From an uncultured Aquimarina sp. (GTDB taxonomy: Bacteria; Bacteroidota; Bacteroidia; Flavobacteriales; Flavobacteriaceae): a stretch of DNA of 41,142 bases. The notes under the pieces are model-generated. The model made no database searches. It was not told the DNA's origin and saw only the letters and a program-made list of their open reading frames with translations. Every line of letters starts with the position of its first letter. Position 1 is the first letter of the stretch. Position numbers and translations under genes: made by a program. The DNA is taken from contig CANMKK010000036.1 in assembly GCA_947498455.1 (NCBI GenBank), forward strand, positions 1 to 41,142, in the 5' to 3' direction. Below, in pieces: positions 24,601 to 32,052 of this stretch.

Positions 24601-24856
24601 ATCAGATGCGGATAATGTAGCTTTTTCATTATATCCTAATCCTGTAGGAGAAGAAGGAGTAATCACAATCAATATGGATGGATCAGTAAAAAATACCTTT
24701 TATAGTATCTCTTCTATAACAGGAGCTAAAGTAAAAAGCGGGAAACTTGATAATAAGTTTTCTGAAGTAGGAGTACAAGATCTAGAAAGGGGAGTATACT
24801 TCTTGAAAATTAATAGTCAAGAAGGTAAGTATATAAGAAGGTTTATTAAGAATTAG
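21674..24856 (+). CDS. Large T9SS-exported Asp-box (sortilin/BNR-like) protein with FN3 and sorting domain
   Basis: The 1060-residue product is a secreted multi-domain protein. A signal peptide (YLHALGICLVCVSVFSIFKI) is followed by a charged helical region to about residue 115. Residues about 120-870 look like a beta-propeller with Asp-box repeats (S-x-D-x-G-x-x-W): SIDGGANW (about 219), SIDDGNTW (302), SIDNGTNW (473) and SSDAGETW (775), as in BNR/VPS10-like glycan- or protein-binding propellers. A fibronectin type III domain spans about 877-968 and a type A T9SS sorting domain starts at FSLYPNPVGEEG (about 984), ending KYIRRFIKN. No catalytic residues of sialidases are evident. Its LytTR-type promoter links it to the subtilase and leader-peptide genes. 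A strong hairpin ends it. Confidence 0.88.
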   Translation: MKNKVYLHALGICLVCVSVFSIFKITKEKERETYDDIAAKTSKLREQHAKHLEDSPFKETKHLSKQERKGLRLPPNRYAEQLWELTMNPATGKPEPEEVAKLQKRLEKELRQKKAPGDDPNNPWIERGPNNVGGRTRALLFDPNDSTNRRVFSGGVSGGLWVNEDITSENSEWRRVEGVPGNLNVTSITVDPKNSNVWYMGTGEQFTTGDVIGSGVYKSIDGGANWRSLNIVTADTEGDISFPEFNFFLLSGIYFVNDIIAWENIEENRTELFVSVGSEIDASFTTDDFILLGHQSVGLYKSIDDGNTWNRIESDNLKYNSPLGFETFYTPNDFEIGADNTLWMSTANYVIDSFSEGGRIFSTTNGNVWTEAPISPLPEIGRLELEASSTNPNKLYALGNGSFNAAEPIAIFLTTDGFNSQENLNKTSLPNDADLRIRANDFARGQGDYNLMIEADPTDDSIVYVGGIDLFRSIDNGTNWEQISKWSNNRGLDQLSVSLVHADHHAMTFRPGNTNQAIFGTDGGVFYANDLTVANNSIDAIQSRVKGYITTQFVKAAIGPNGIANTSEIFSAGAQDNGTQAIIYPQKEINSSIEIGGGDGGYTFIDKDGEYLILTTPSNFIYRVDLPWNGSTDDSVYTTLLEEVSGDFVNPMGYDDKANFLLTNSTIFSFDTFSYEFSIKTIDVAGNINENITNDLLTNSPTAFIASPYTDNTWLVGLRDGGLVQLTDVEVGKATWKRINTPFIGSISSVDYGATDNDILVTIHNYGVVNVWASSDAGETWTNKEGDLPNIPVRDILQNPLDRREVIIATQLGVWKTINFDSDTPNWTRSQNGMSDVSVTSFDYWAKGGSDYDNVIIASTYGRGVFTGSFTSNPDDQAPTAPTDLIASNITHMTVDLSWTASTDNVAVTRYDVVANGNIVVYGINETNTTITGLTANTQYDLAVYAYDAVSNASEYSETITITTLSNDSTSDSVKISDADNVAFSLYPNPVGEEGVITINMDGSVKNTFYSISSITGAKVKSGKLDNKFSEVGVQDLERGVYFLKINSQEGKYIRRFIKN

Positions 24857-24972
24857 ATTTAATTCCTCATTGTTTGTCTTGAAAAGAAAATGATGATTTC
24901 GGAAGCATACCTCGAGTTTGCTCTGAGATTGTTGATTCAATTTTTTAAGATTGATAAATTTGTTATGTTCAT

Positions 24973-25036
24973 AATCCGACAGCTTATAGCGATTTCATTT
25001 GAGAAATGGGATTACTATAAGCTGTCGGGTTTTTTA
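24973..25036 (+). terminator. Terminator between Asp-box protein and DUF1573 gene
   Basis: CCGACAGCTTATAG pairs with CTATAAGCTGTCGG around a 24-base loop, followed by GTTTTTTACG. It is placed 115 bp after the stop and also faces the convergent gene. Confidence 0.75.
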
Positions 25037-25059
25037 CGAACTGTCTTTTGCTTGTAAGC

Positions 25060-25524
25060 TTATTTTTTTGCCTTAGGAGTGACCATAGCTTTGATTTTTA
25101 GTATCTCCTTTTCTTTTTTGGTATTCGCCGTAATAGTTACTTTTTTAGTTTGCATATTTGGCTTCCCATTAGAATTAAATTTGACTAAAAGATCGGCAGT
25201 CGCTCCTGGAGCAATTGGGTCTTTAGGCCATTGAGGAACCGTACACCCACAACTACCTTTTGCATTAACTATAACTAAAGGAGCGTTTCCGGTATTGGTA
25301 AAAGAAAACTTATGTTCTACAGTGGTTCCTTCGGTAATTGTTCCAAAATCAAATTCAGTTTCTGAAAAAGACATAATTGGAAATGATTCATTTTTTTCAA
25401 TAATTGCGACCTCTTTACCAGTTAGTTCATTAGATGTATTCTTTTCCTTTACTTCTTTAGTACATGAAATTATAGTACATGCTATCACGATTACTGTTGT
25501 CAAAACTAGAGTTTTTGTTTTCAT
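25060..25524 (-). CDS. DUF1573 lipoprotein
   Basis: The 154-residue product has a signal peptide with lipobox TIISC (Cys21). The mature part is an Ig-like DUF1573 domain: SETEFDFGTITEGTTVEHKF, then GNAPLVIVNAKGSCGCTVPQ (with the typical GSCGCT cysteine pair), WPKDPIAPGATADLLVKFNS and a C-terminal strand TITANTKKEKEILKIKAMV. DUF1573 lipoproteins are abundant in Bacteroidota, are thought to be surface or periplasmic, and have no known function. It is monocistronic and convergent with the Asp-box gene. Confidence 0.9.
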   Translation of the reverse strand: MKTKTLVLTTVIVIACTIISCTKEVKEKNTSNELTGKEVAIIEKNESFPIMSFSETEFDFGTITEGTTVEHKFSFTNTGNAPLVIVNAKGSCGCTVPQWPKDPIAPGATADLLVKFNSNGKPNMQTKKVTITANTKKEKEILKIKAMVTPKAKK

Positions 25525-25595
25525 TGTTTAATGTTTTTAGTGAATGATTTAGATTTTATTTCTTGTATCAAACTTCAGAACATATGAGTGAAATA

Positions 25596-25640
25596 TCAAT
25601 AAAAAAGGGGTTGAAAACAGGACTAGAACCCGGTTGATTT
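25596..25640 (-). terminator. Possible terminator after the LuxR-type gene
   Basis: On the minus strand GGGTT / AACCC forms a 5-bp stem around a 15-base loop, followed by CTTTTTTATT. The stem is weak, so this is tentative. A T-arm-like look here (GGTTCTAGTCC) does not belong to a complete tRNA. Confidence 0.4.
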
Positions 25641-25648
25641 TTTTGTAA

Positions 25649-26707
25649 TTATTTACTGTACAGTGATTTAACTTCGTCTCTAGACGTAACGTCTAGTTTT
25701 TTGTATAGGTTGTTGATATGTGTTTTTACAGTACTGATGCTTACATACATGATTGTAGCAATTTCTTTATTTGTTTTGTCAGAGAGGATTAAATCCAATA
25801 TTTTCTTTTCTTGAGAAGTAAGCTTTCGATTTTTTAATTTATTATCTAATCTCTTTTTTTTAGAGTGAAGAAATTGCATAATATTAATGATAATTGATAT
25901 AAAGAGTAAAAAGAGAATGCTCAAAAACCACAAATTACTGTTGTCTTTTTTTAAGACCTTGATAGAAAACCTGTCTGATGCTAATTCTCTATTGTAAAGA
26001 TTGAAATATGTAGTATTAGGGTATTGTTCTCCTAGCCTTCTTAGTAGATCGTCGTAATATGAATTGACTCTTAAATCCTTGAGGTAGTAGGAATACAAAT
26101 TGTTAGACTTGTTAGAAATAAACGAGTAAATATATAACTCGGTAAGAGGTTCGTTCGTTTTTTTTCCATACTGTTGTAATGTTCCAACCCATTTTTTAGA
26201 ATTTACTTTACGGTTTGCTTCACTTCTATATGAACTAAAAGCATAGCGCATATCTTCTATAATAGAGTCTACCTTAAGAAAAGTTTTACTCCTTTCATTA
26301 TCAGAAATAATTTTACAAAACATCTCGTTATCGGTAGTGTAGGGAAGTGATATGATGTCCTTATTATTTGCAATAAAAAGAATCTCATTACTGTCTTTGC
26401 AAATCCCATTAAAATGTATGCTACTGCCTCTTTCAGAACAGTTTTCTGTATGGATACGATATATCCGGTTTTGTAAAGGAAGGTTGTTTCCTTCGAAAGA
26501 GAAATACCCTGTGGAATCAGCTTCGGTTTTTTGAATAATTTGTTCTGGATAGATACCAGATATTTTTCGATAATCCTCTATAAGCGAAAGATAAATAGTA
26601 CCCTCTTCATTTTTTGTATCCACATACCCAGAAAATTTATATTGAGACCATAATGCATTAATGTGGATCAAAAATGTAGAATAAAGTAAAATTTTTTTCC
26701 AGTTCAT
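25649..26707 (-). CDS. Membrane-anchored LuxR-type transcriptional regulator
   Basis: The 352-residue product combines an extracytoplasmic part with a DNA-binding domain. Residues 1-20 look like a signal peptide (KKILLYSTFLIHINALWSQY), residues about 22-255 are a beta-rich region outside the cytoplasm, a membrane helix spans about 258-280 (LWFLSILFLLFISIIINIMQ), a short basic coiled-coil follows, and residues 296-352 form the LuxR/GerE HTH (LTSQEKKILDLILSDKTNKE, STVKTHINNLYKKLDVTSRD). It has no receiver domain. Such one-component transmembrane regulators would sense an envelope signal and act on DNA tethered to the membrane. No partner gene is evident; the Pmp3/YqaE gene is divergent, 124 bp away. 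Target genes are unknown. Confidence 0.85.
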   Translation of the reverse strand: MNWKKILLYSTFLIHINALWSQYKFSGYVDTKNEEGTIYLSLIEDYRKISGIYPEQIIQKTEADSTGYFSFEGNNLPLQNRIYRIHTENCSERGSSIHFNGICKDSNEILFIANNKDIISLPYTTDNEMFCKIISDNERSKTFLKVDSIIEDMRYAFSSYRSEANRKVNSKKWVGTLQQYGKKTNEPLTELYIYSFISNKSNNLYSYYLKDLRVNSYYDDLLRRLGEQYPNTTYFNLYNRELASDRFSIKVLKKDNSNLWFLSILFLLFISIIINIMQFLHSKKKRLDNKLKNRKLTSQEKKILDLILSDKTNKEIATIMYVSISTVKTHINNLYKKLDVTSRDEVKSLYSK

Positions 26708-26831
26708 AGAAAATAAAATGTTTCAGAAATAATCTAATGTGGGTTCAAGATATAAATAATTTTATGATAGTTATGTAACATAATATAGGATAAAGCTACC
26801 TATCGTTATAGTATATAATTTATTTTCGCTT

Positions 26832-26990
26832 ATGAGTATTTGGAGAGTTTTATTGTCAATTTTTTTTCCTCCCTTAGCAGTTTTAGATAAAGGGTGTGGG
26901 TCAGTTATAATCGTTCTTTTATTAACATTGTGTGGATGGGTTCCAGGGGTTATAGCAGCATTGGTAATAATTAATAACCCCAATAAATAA
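26832..26990 (+). CDS. Pmp3/YqaE (UPF0057) family small membrane peptide
   Basis: The 52-residue product runs from ATG 26832 to TAA 26988-26990. It has two hydrophobic helices with the family signature: SIFFPPLAVLDKGCGS (family: LLPPLGVFLKRGCG) and LLLTLCGWVPGVIAALVII (family: LLTLLGWIPGIIHALYVI). Pmp3/YqaE peptides lie in the cytoplasmic membrane and are linked to salt or cold stress and ion homeostasis in yeast, plants and bacteria. A longer open frame on the opposite strand (26771-27016) is a shadow and does not match any fold. It is divergent from the LuxR-type regulator, with no terminator obvious after it. Confidence 0.88.
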   Translation: MSIWRVLLSIFFPPLAVLDKGCGSVIIVLLLTLCGWVPGVIAALVIINNPNK

Positions 26991-27256
26991 TTTATTTTGT
27001 AATAAAGAGCTAACAATTTTAATGTGAATTCCTGAAGGTAGCGAAAAAAAAGAATTATTTTTTAGCTATAAATGTTTTGTTGGTAAAACTTATGGAATAA
27101 GTAGAAACCTGATATAAATCCTCTAAAAATAGTAGTTAATTAGTATTTTAGCCTTTTTATTTAATGTATTTATTTTTCGAGTTTAGGATAAATCAATTTT
27201 ATTTTTGATTCCTAAAATGAAGTTTAGCAGAGCGAATAATTTTTTTAAAATATAGC

Positions 27257-28015
27257 ATGAAACGAGTTTCTCTTTTTTTACAGGTAATTTTTGCCTTAGT
27301 CATATTAGTTGGATGTCAATTTTCTGAAGAATTACATCTTAAAGAAGATGGAAGTGGTAAAATATCATTCAATTTTGATGGTTCTGAAGTTATGCAGATG
27401 GCTGGAGATAAAATGACTGAAGGAGAAGAAAAAGTTATAGATACATTAATGGTATTTAAAGATTTTCTAGAAGAGAAAAAAGATAGTATTGCTCAATTAC
27501 CGATTGAAGAACAAGAGAGATTAAAGAAGCTCGAAAACTTTAGGATGCATATGTTTATGAATTCAGAAAAAAAAGAAATGACATTTGATCTGTATTCAGA
27601 ATTTAAAAATGTATCTGATTTAGGGAACTTATTTAATGAATTTAAAACAGCTTCTACTTTAGGAGGGAAAAAAGCAGGGAGCTCAATGGGGAAACAAGAT
27701 CCGTTATCCAATACAGAAGGCAGTGACCCTACGAAAGTTTCGTATTCTTTTGTCAATAATAAGTTTAAAAGAGTGACTGAAATTCTAGATGAAGAAAAAC
27801 TAAAGCAGGATATAGATAGTTTAGAACAAATGAAAATGTTTATGGCTAGTTCTAAGTATAAGATTAACTATCATTTCCCGAAAAAAATAAAGAAAATATC
27901 TAATGAAAAAGCGCTTTTTAGCCAAGATGGAAAAAGCTTTACATTAGAAGTAGGGTTTCTTGAGTATATGGATAACCCCAAGGTATTGGATATAGAGGTA
28001 GATCTAGAAGAATAA
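27257..28015 (+). CDS. Lipoprotein of unknown function
   Basis: The 252-residue product has a signal peptide ending at lipobox ILVGC (Cys20). The mature part is highly charged, alternating beta (HLKEDGSGKISFNFDGSEVM) and long helices (LMVFKDFLEEKKDSIAQLPI), with a Met-rich region. It ends with GKSFTLEVGFLEYMDNPKVL. Similar uncharacterised lipoproteins occur next to lipB-like genes in Flavobacteriia only by impression; I do not recognise a family. It is 33 bp upstream of lipB in the same direction, so the two may be co-transcribed. Confidence 0.72.
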   Translation: MKRVSLFLQVIFALVILVGCQFSEELHLKEDGSGKISFNFDGSEVMQMAGDKMTEGEEKVIDTLMVFKDFLEEKKDSIAQLPIEEQERLKKLENFRMHMFMNSEKKEMTFDLYSEFKNVSDLGNLFNEFKTASTLGGKKAGSSMGKQDPLSNTEGSDPTKVSYSFVNNKFKRVTEILDEEKLKQDIDSLEQMKMFMASSKYKINYHFPKKIKKISNEKALFSQDGKSFTLEVGFLEYMDNPKVLDIEVDLEE

Positions 28016-28048
28016 GTATATAATTTGATGTATTGTGTTGTTTGAGTA

Positions 28049-28753
28049 ATGAATAAGAAAATAAAAATACAAGAATTAGGTCTTAGAGATTTTAAAGAAA
28101 CTTGGGAGTACCAAGAAGAGTTGTTTAAGGAAATCCTGGATCGTAAAATAAAAAACCGAAGAGAAGAAACTAATGAAGAAACGTCTAATTATTTTCTTTT
28201 TGTAGAACATCCGCATGTATATACACTAGGTAAAAGTGGAGATGTAAGTAATCTTTTATTGAATGAAAATCAATTAAAAGAAAAAAATGCTACATTTTAT
28301 AAAATTAATAGAGGAGGTGATATTACCTATCACGGACCTGGACAGGTTGTAGGGTATCCAATTCTTGATCTTGATAATTTCTTTACAGATATACATAAGT
28401 ATTTACGTTTCCTTGAAGAAATGGTAATCCTTACGCTGGGTGAGTATGGCATAAAAGGAGAGAGAAGTGATGGAGAAACTGGTGTGTGGTTAGATACAGG
28501 TACTCCTTTTGCTCGTAAGATTTGTGCGATGGGTGTAAGAGCCAGTAGATGGGTAACGATGCACGGTTTTGCATTTAATGTAAATGCAGATCTGGGGTAT
28601 TTTGATAATATCATCCCATGCGGAATCAATGATAAAGCAGTTACCTCACTTCAGGTAGAACTCGGATTAGAAAAAGTAAATATAGAAGAGGTAAAAGAAA
28701 AACTGCTAAAGCATTTTGTGACCTTGTTTGAAGCCGAATTAATCAAGCCATAA
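28049..28753 (+). CDS. lipB: Octanoyl-[acyl-carrier-protein]:protein N-octanoyltransferase
   Basis: LipB moves octanoyl from ACP to the lipoyl domains of 2-oxoacid dehydrogenases and the glycine cleavage system, the first step of lipoate assembly. The 234-residue protein has the family signature NRGGDITYHGPGQVVGYPIL, the conserved lysine region FARKICAMGVRASRWVTMHG and the acyl-enzyme Cys in NIIPCGINDKAVTSL. The catalytic Cys/Lys pair is therefore intact. It follows the lipoprotein gene at 27257. The hairpin at 28843-28885 is positioned to stop the facing transcript rather than this one. Confidence 0.96.
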   Translation: MNKKIKIQELGLRDFKETWEYQEELFKEILDRKIKNRREETNEETSNYFLFVEHPHVYTLGKSGDVSNLLLNENQLKEKNATFYKINRGGDITYHGPGQVVGYPILDLDNFFTDIHKYLRFLEEMVILTLGEYGIKGERSDGETGVWLDTGTPFARKICAMGVRASRWVTMHGFAFNVNADLGYFDNIIPCGINDKAVTSLQVELGLEKVNIEEVKEKLLKHFVTLFEAELIKP

Positions 28754-28842
28754 TTTTATAGAACAGAAGTCAGTTTTGTAAATGATTTCATAGGATTTGG
28801 GGTATATAATAGAAAGGATAATCGAACTGGATCCGTTAATAA

Positions 28843-28885
28843 AAATGTTGGATGAATTACATTGTTATAACTCATCCAACGTTTG
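28843..28885 (-). terminator. Terminator for the leader-peptide gene
   Basis: GTTGGATGA (28847-28855) pairs with TCATCCAAC (28872-28880), extended by three to four A-T pairs. Read on the minus strand the stem is followed by ATTTTTATT, so it should end the transcript of the peptide gene whose stop is at 28930. Confidence 0.6.
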
Positions 28886-28929
28886 TATAGGTATAATGCG
28901 TTTTCTTAATCTATGTAAAAAAATCACAC

Positions 28930-29172
28930 TTACCTCGGGGTGAATATAATGCAAGGCAGATTTACAAGTGAGGCATTACATAAAGCTCCAGGGATATTAA
29001 GATTACATGATAAACCAAGTGTATTACGATCTACGCAACAACTACCATCACTTTGGCAAATAGTACCATCAAGAACTTCAATGTCTCCTCCAATAAAATC
29101 CCCTCCTTTAATTTCTTTTTGTTGATTTCTAGATATTTTCTTAACTCCTTTTAATTCTAGTAATTTTTTCAT
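28930..29172 (-). CDS. Double-glycine leader peptide, Cys-rich core (bacteriocin-like precursor)
   Basis: The 80-residue peptide has a leader of the Bacteroidota bacteriocin-like type, MKKLLELKGVKKISRNQQKE followed by IKGG (Gly23-Gly24), where a C39-type peptidase-transporter would cut. A second GG lies at residues 28-29. The 56-residue core has six cysteines: Cys39, Cys45, Cys46, Cys56, Cys65 and Cys74, in TICQSDGSCCVDRN and LGLSCNLNIPGALCN. Even numbers suggest three disulfides, or thioether/other modification. No maturase, C39 transporter or immunity gene lies in the window, so it is an orphan precursor. Expression is probably driven by the three LytTR-type repeats 64-114 bp upstream. Confidence 0.85.
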   Translation of the reverse strand: MKKLLELKGVKKISRNQQKEIKGGDFIGGDIEVLDGTICQSDGSCCVDRNTLGLSCNLNIPGALCNASLVNLPCIIFTPR

Positions 29173-29193
29173 TTTTTTAGGCTTTAAAATTTA

Positions 29194-29286
29194 AGTAAAG
29201 ATAAAAAACACGGCCTATTTTTTTTATGTTATTGTACTAACGGTTATTGTGATTGTACAAACGGTTGTTATGATTGTATAAACGGT
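29194..29286 (-). promoter_or_regulatory. Triple LytTR-type direct repeat and -7 element, leader-peptide promoter
   Basis: On the minus strand three 9-bp units, ACCGTTTAT (29286-29278), ACCGTTTGT (29265-29257) and ACCGTTAGT (29244-29236), are spaced exactly 21 bp apart and all match the LytTR consensus [TA][AC][CA]GTTN[AG][TG]. TATCTTTAC (29202-29194) follows 34 bp after the last unit. This is the most regular of the three sites and puts the transcript start about 10-20 bases before the ATG. Confidence 0.7.
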
Positions 29287-29423
29287 ATATTCTAACGTAT
29301 AGAGTTTTTTTTACGTAATCTAAAACTCGTATCTATTTATCTTCCAAAACCAAGCATGCTTACGTTATCTAAAAATGCAGGATATTATATAACCTCAAAA
29401 TTGAGCTACACTTTTTTTAAATA

Positions 29424-29468
29424 ATACGATTTATGGATAAGAAATTCGTAAGGAGTTTGAATTATTTT
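29424..29468 (+). repeat. Left-end fragment of R1 element
   Basis: Starting with ATACGATTTATGGATAAGAA, about 45 bp match the left end of the R1 copy at 18045 and then stop near the end of the neighbouring gene (stop at 29477). The right half is missing, so the element was truncated. Confidence 0.6.
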
Positions 29469-29476
29469 TATATAGA

Positions 29477-31945
29477 TCAATTAATCTGATAGATTAACAC
29501 CCCATTTTCTTCACCTTGTACGGCAAATTCTAGATTAGGATCTTTGTCCATATTACCTAAGCTAATGGCAGAATTACCATATACCGGGAAATTAGGAAAT
29601 AATGCTGCGTTACTATCATATAGATAGACTTTTTTAGATTGTATATCGGTTATAGAAACATAAATCTTATTATTAATATAGAACAACTGTGGTGTTGTAT
29701 ATACTCCAAAATCTAATTCAATAGTTTTTCCCTTGATAGATAATTTATTCTCAGAAAAGGTAACCAACGTTTTATTAGTTGCTACGATCTTGTCACCTTC
29801 TTTTAAGCCAATATCTTTTCGAACAATAGTTCCATTAGATTTAATTTGAATCAGTTTTCCATCTTTTGTCAAAGAGGTAAAACTATTTTGATATTGATAC
29901 CAAGGATTCTTAGAAAAATTAATTGAATCCTTTATGGTCACTCGATTTCTTCCTAAACGATCTAGAATAGTTAATTTTCCATTTTCTTGAGATAATAGGA
30001 TGTAATCTTTACTTCCTATTCTAATATGTTTTGGAGGTGCTATTAGGTTGGTTTCTGTACCCTTAAAACCAAAACCAGTAACGGTTTTTCCTTCTGCGTC
30101 AAGCATTGTAATAACGTTTCCTTGTGTGATTACGATTCGATATCTTTTATTTTTATCATAATCAAATAAAGCTAGAGGCTGTGTGATGGGCTTTTCGAAT
30201 TTTTTAGGATATGATGTAACGTCTTTTCCATCTCGATCTACAAGATAGAGTGTATTTTCTGTATTGAATAGTAATTGATACCGTCCATTTTTATAAATAT
30301 CGATTTGTTGTATTTCTCCTTGTATAGCACCGTTGATTTGCTTTTTCCAAAAAATAACACCTTTATCAGAAATAAGATATAAGTTATTATCTATGTCTTG
30401 TACCGCGATATCCATTCCTTTTGTACGATGATTTTTTACAAAAGTAGGTTGACTCAGTATTTTGTTTTCCAGGGTAGTAGACGTAGTTTGTGTTACAGAA
30501 GTAGCAGCATCTTTGGCAATATTCTTTTTGAGAACCCCATGTATATGAGCAAAATTACTTTCTTTAATTATTTGTAAGGCAGCCACCTGATAGCCTTCGG
30601 TAGTAATTTTACTCCACTGTTCTTTTTTAGTGTCATCAACATTATTTGAGATATAATCTTGTAAATTGTTAATAGAATTTACCATAAGAATAGAAGATTC
30701 GTCTGGTAGCTTTTCTATAGTATTAGTATAGTATTCTTGTGATCCAAGTAATGTTTTATTTAGTAAATTGGCAATAATAGTCTGTAAACCATTTTTAGAA
30801 GAGGCAAATAAAAAATAATTCTCATAAAGAATGTAAAATTTAGCTTCAAAATCAGGTAGTAGAGGAGTTAAAGTTTCAGAAAAAACACTAGGGTTATTAT
30901 AGCTATAGATGCTAATATTTCTATAGGTTCCGGATGAAGTACCATTTAATAATTCGGCTGTGTTTTCTGGGTCAAGTGATGTTAATGTTATAATGTGTTC
31001 CTGTTCCATAAAAATCATTCCAATTTCCGAAACACCAGATAGAATTTCATCTAAATCAACAGGGACGGTATCTATTTCTCGATCCTGTGCCATTGCCAGG
31101 TTTTTCTTAAGTGTGCTAAAATCATCATATGTAAAAGAAATAAAACCATTAGCACTTACAGGTGTAATGTTGGCCAAACGGTTTTCTTGAGCTAGTGTAT
31201 TGTCAAATATTCCAATAGTGGTAGATAAAGAATCTTTTTCTATGGCAATACCATCTAGATATAGAGCATTTTGATCTATAGAAGCATCTACGGATATCCA
31301 TCCACTAAAATTTGATAATGAATTTAGATCTTTATTATTTAGAAGAGAGCTGTGCACATTTTTTAGTTCTTTTCCATCAATAAGAATAGAAACAGCCTGT
31401 TCGGCATTAGCAACCTCATAAGCCTTGATGAAATCCTCACGGATTGGAGCCTTGTTTTCTTGTAGACGAATAGCATTTTCTATTAAAATTTGAGAAGATG
31501 AAGCAATAAGAATGCTATCCTGCCGTGTGGCATAAAAAGTACTTTTATCAGAAGTTATTTTATGAATCGTTTTTGTAGCATACGTAATGGTTTCAATACT
31601 TTTGTTTTGTAAAGAATCCTTATGAATAATCGAAGGGTCGAATTTAGATATAAAAGTGTATTCAAAATCATTTCTACCAATAGGAGAAAAACATAAGATA
31701 CCTTTAGATTGATTCGTCTGGTTTAGAATAGGAAGATCACTGAAGTAGGAAAAAAAATCAAGCTTTTTATTTTTTTTTATAAAATCATTATCTCGGAGTA
31801 AGTTTTTAGTACGTTCTAGGTCATTTATTTTGATGACTACCTGTGCATCCTTAGGAATGTAATCAATAAAAGTGTTCGGTTTTTTTGTAGTGGTAGAACA
31901 AGCTAAAACAATTGTGGATAACAGAATTACAACTATTTTTTTCAT
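29477..31945 (-). CDS. Large lipoprotein with C-terminal beta-propeller-like repeats
   Basis: The 822-residue product has a short signal peptide with lipobox VLAC (Cys16). Residues about 30-480 form an uncharacterised region of alternating helices and strands (YIPKDAQVVIKINDLERTKN near the start). From about residue 500 to the end there are repeated beta strands of propeller type, such as NLYLISDKGVIFWKKQINGA, NTLYLVDRDGKDVTSYPKK and GKLTILDRLGRNRVTIKDSI, ending FAVQGEENGVLIYQIN. The layout recalls other flavobacterial envelope lipoproteins next to rnhB and a porin gene, with no known role. It precedes rnhB with 107 bp between; rnhB is in the same direction and transcribed first. Confidence 0.75.
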   Translation of the reverse strand: MKKIVVILLSTIVLACSTTTKKPNTFIDYIPKDAQVVIKINDLERTKNLLRDNDFIKKNKKLDFFSYFSDLPILNQTNQSKGILCFSPIGRNDFEYTFISKFDPSIIHKDSLQNKSIETITYATKTIHKITSDKSTFYATRQDSILIASSSQILIENAIRLQENKAPIREDFIKAYEVANAEQAVSILIDGKELKNVHSSLLNNKDLNSLSNFSGWISVDASIDQNALYLDGIAIEKDSLSTTIGIFDNTLAQENRLANITPVSANGFISFTYDDFSTLKKNLAMAQDREIDTVPVDLDEILSGVSEIGMIFMEQEHIITLTSLDPENTAELLNGTSSGTYRNISIYSYNNPSVFSETLTPLLPDFEAKFYILYENYFLFASSKNGLQTIIANLLNKTLLGSQEYYTNTIEKLPDESSILMVNSINNLQDYISNNVDDTKKEQWSKITTEGYQVAALQIIKESNFAHIHGVLKKNIAKDAATSVTQTTSTTLENKILSQPTFVKNHRTKGMDIAVQDIDNNLYLISDKGVIFWKKQINGAIQGEIQQIDIYKNGRYQLLFNTENTLYLVDRDGKDVTSYPKKFEKPITQPLALFDYDKNKRYRIVITQGNVITMLDAEGKTVTGFGFKGTETNLIAPPKHIRIGSKDYILLSQENGKLTILDRLGRNRVTIKDSINFSKNPWYQYQNSFTSLTKDGKLIQIKSNGTIVRKDIGLKEGDKIVATNKTLVTFSENKLSIKGKTIELDFGVYTTPQLFYINNKIYVSITDIQSKKVYLYDSNAALFPNFPVYGNSAISLGNMDKDPNLEFAVQGEENGVLIYQIN

Positions 31946-32052
31946 GTGTATGCTTTACTTTTAATCTGTTTTCTATAGATATCGCAATATAGATAACTCT
32001 TTAATCAAGAAACAATTGTTCCAGACAAAAGTATCTATAAGGTCAAAGATAC

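Noticed and set aside
25596..25640. tRNA-like T-arm (GGTTCTAGTCC on the minus strand)
   Set aside because: The flanking bases do not form a T-stem, and there is no acceptor, D or anticodon arm; a weak terminator explains it better.
26771..27016. 81-codon open frame on the minus strand
   Set aside because: It is antisense to the Pmp3/YqaE gene at 26832-26990, whose family signature is clear; the frame itself has no recognisable fold.
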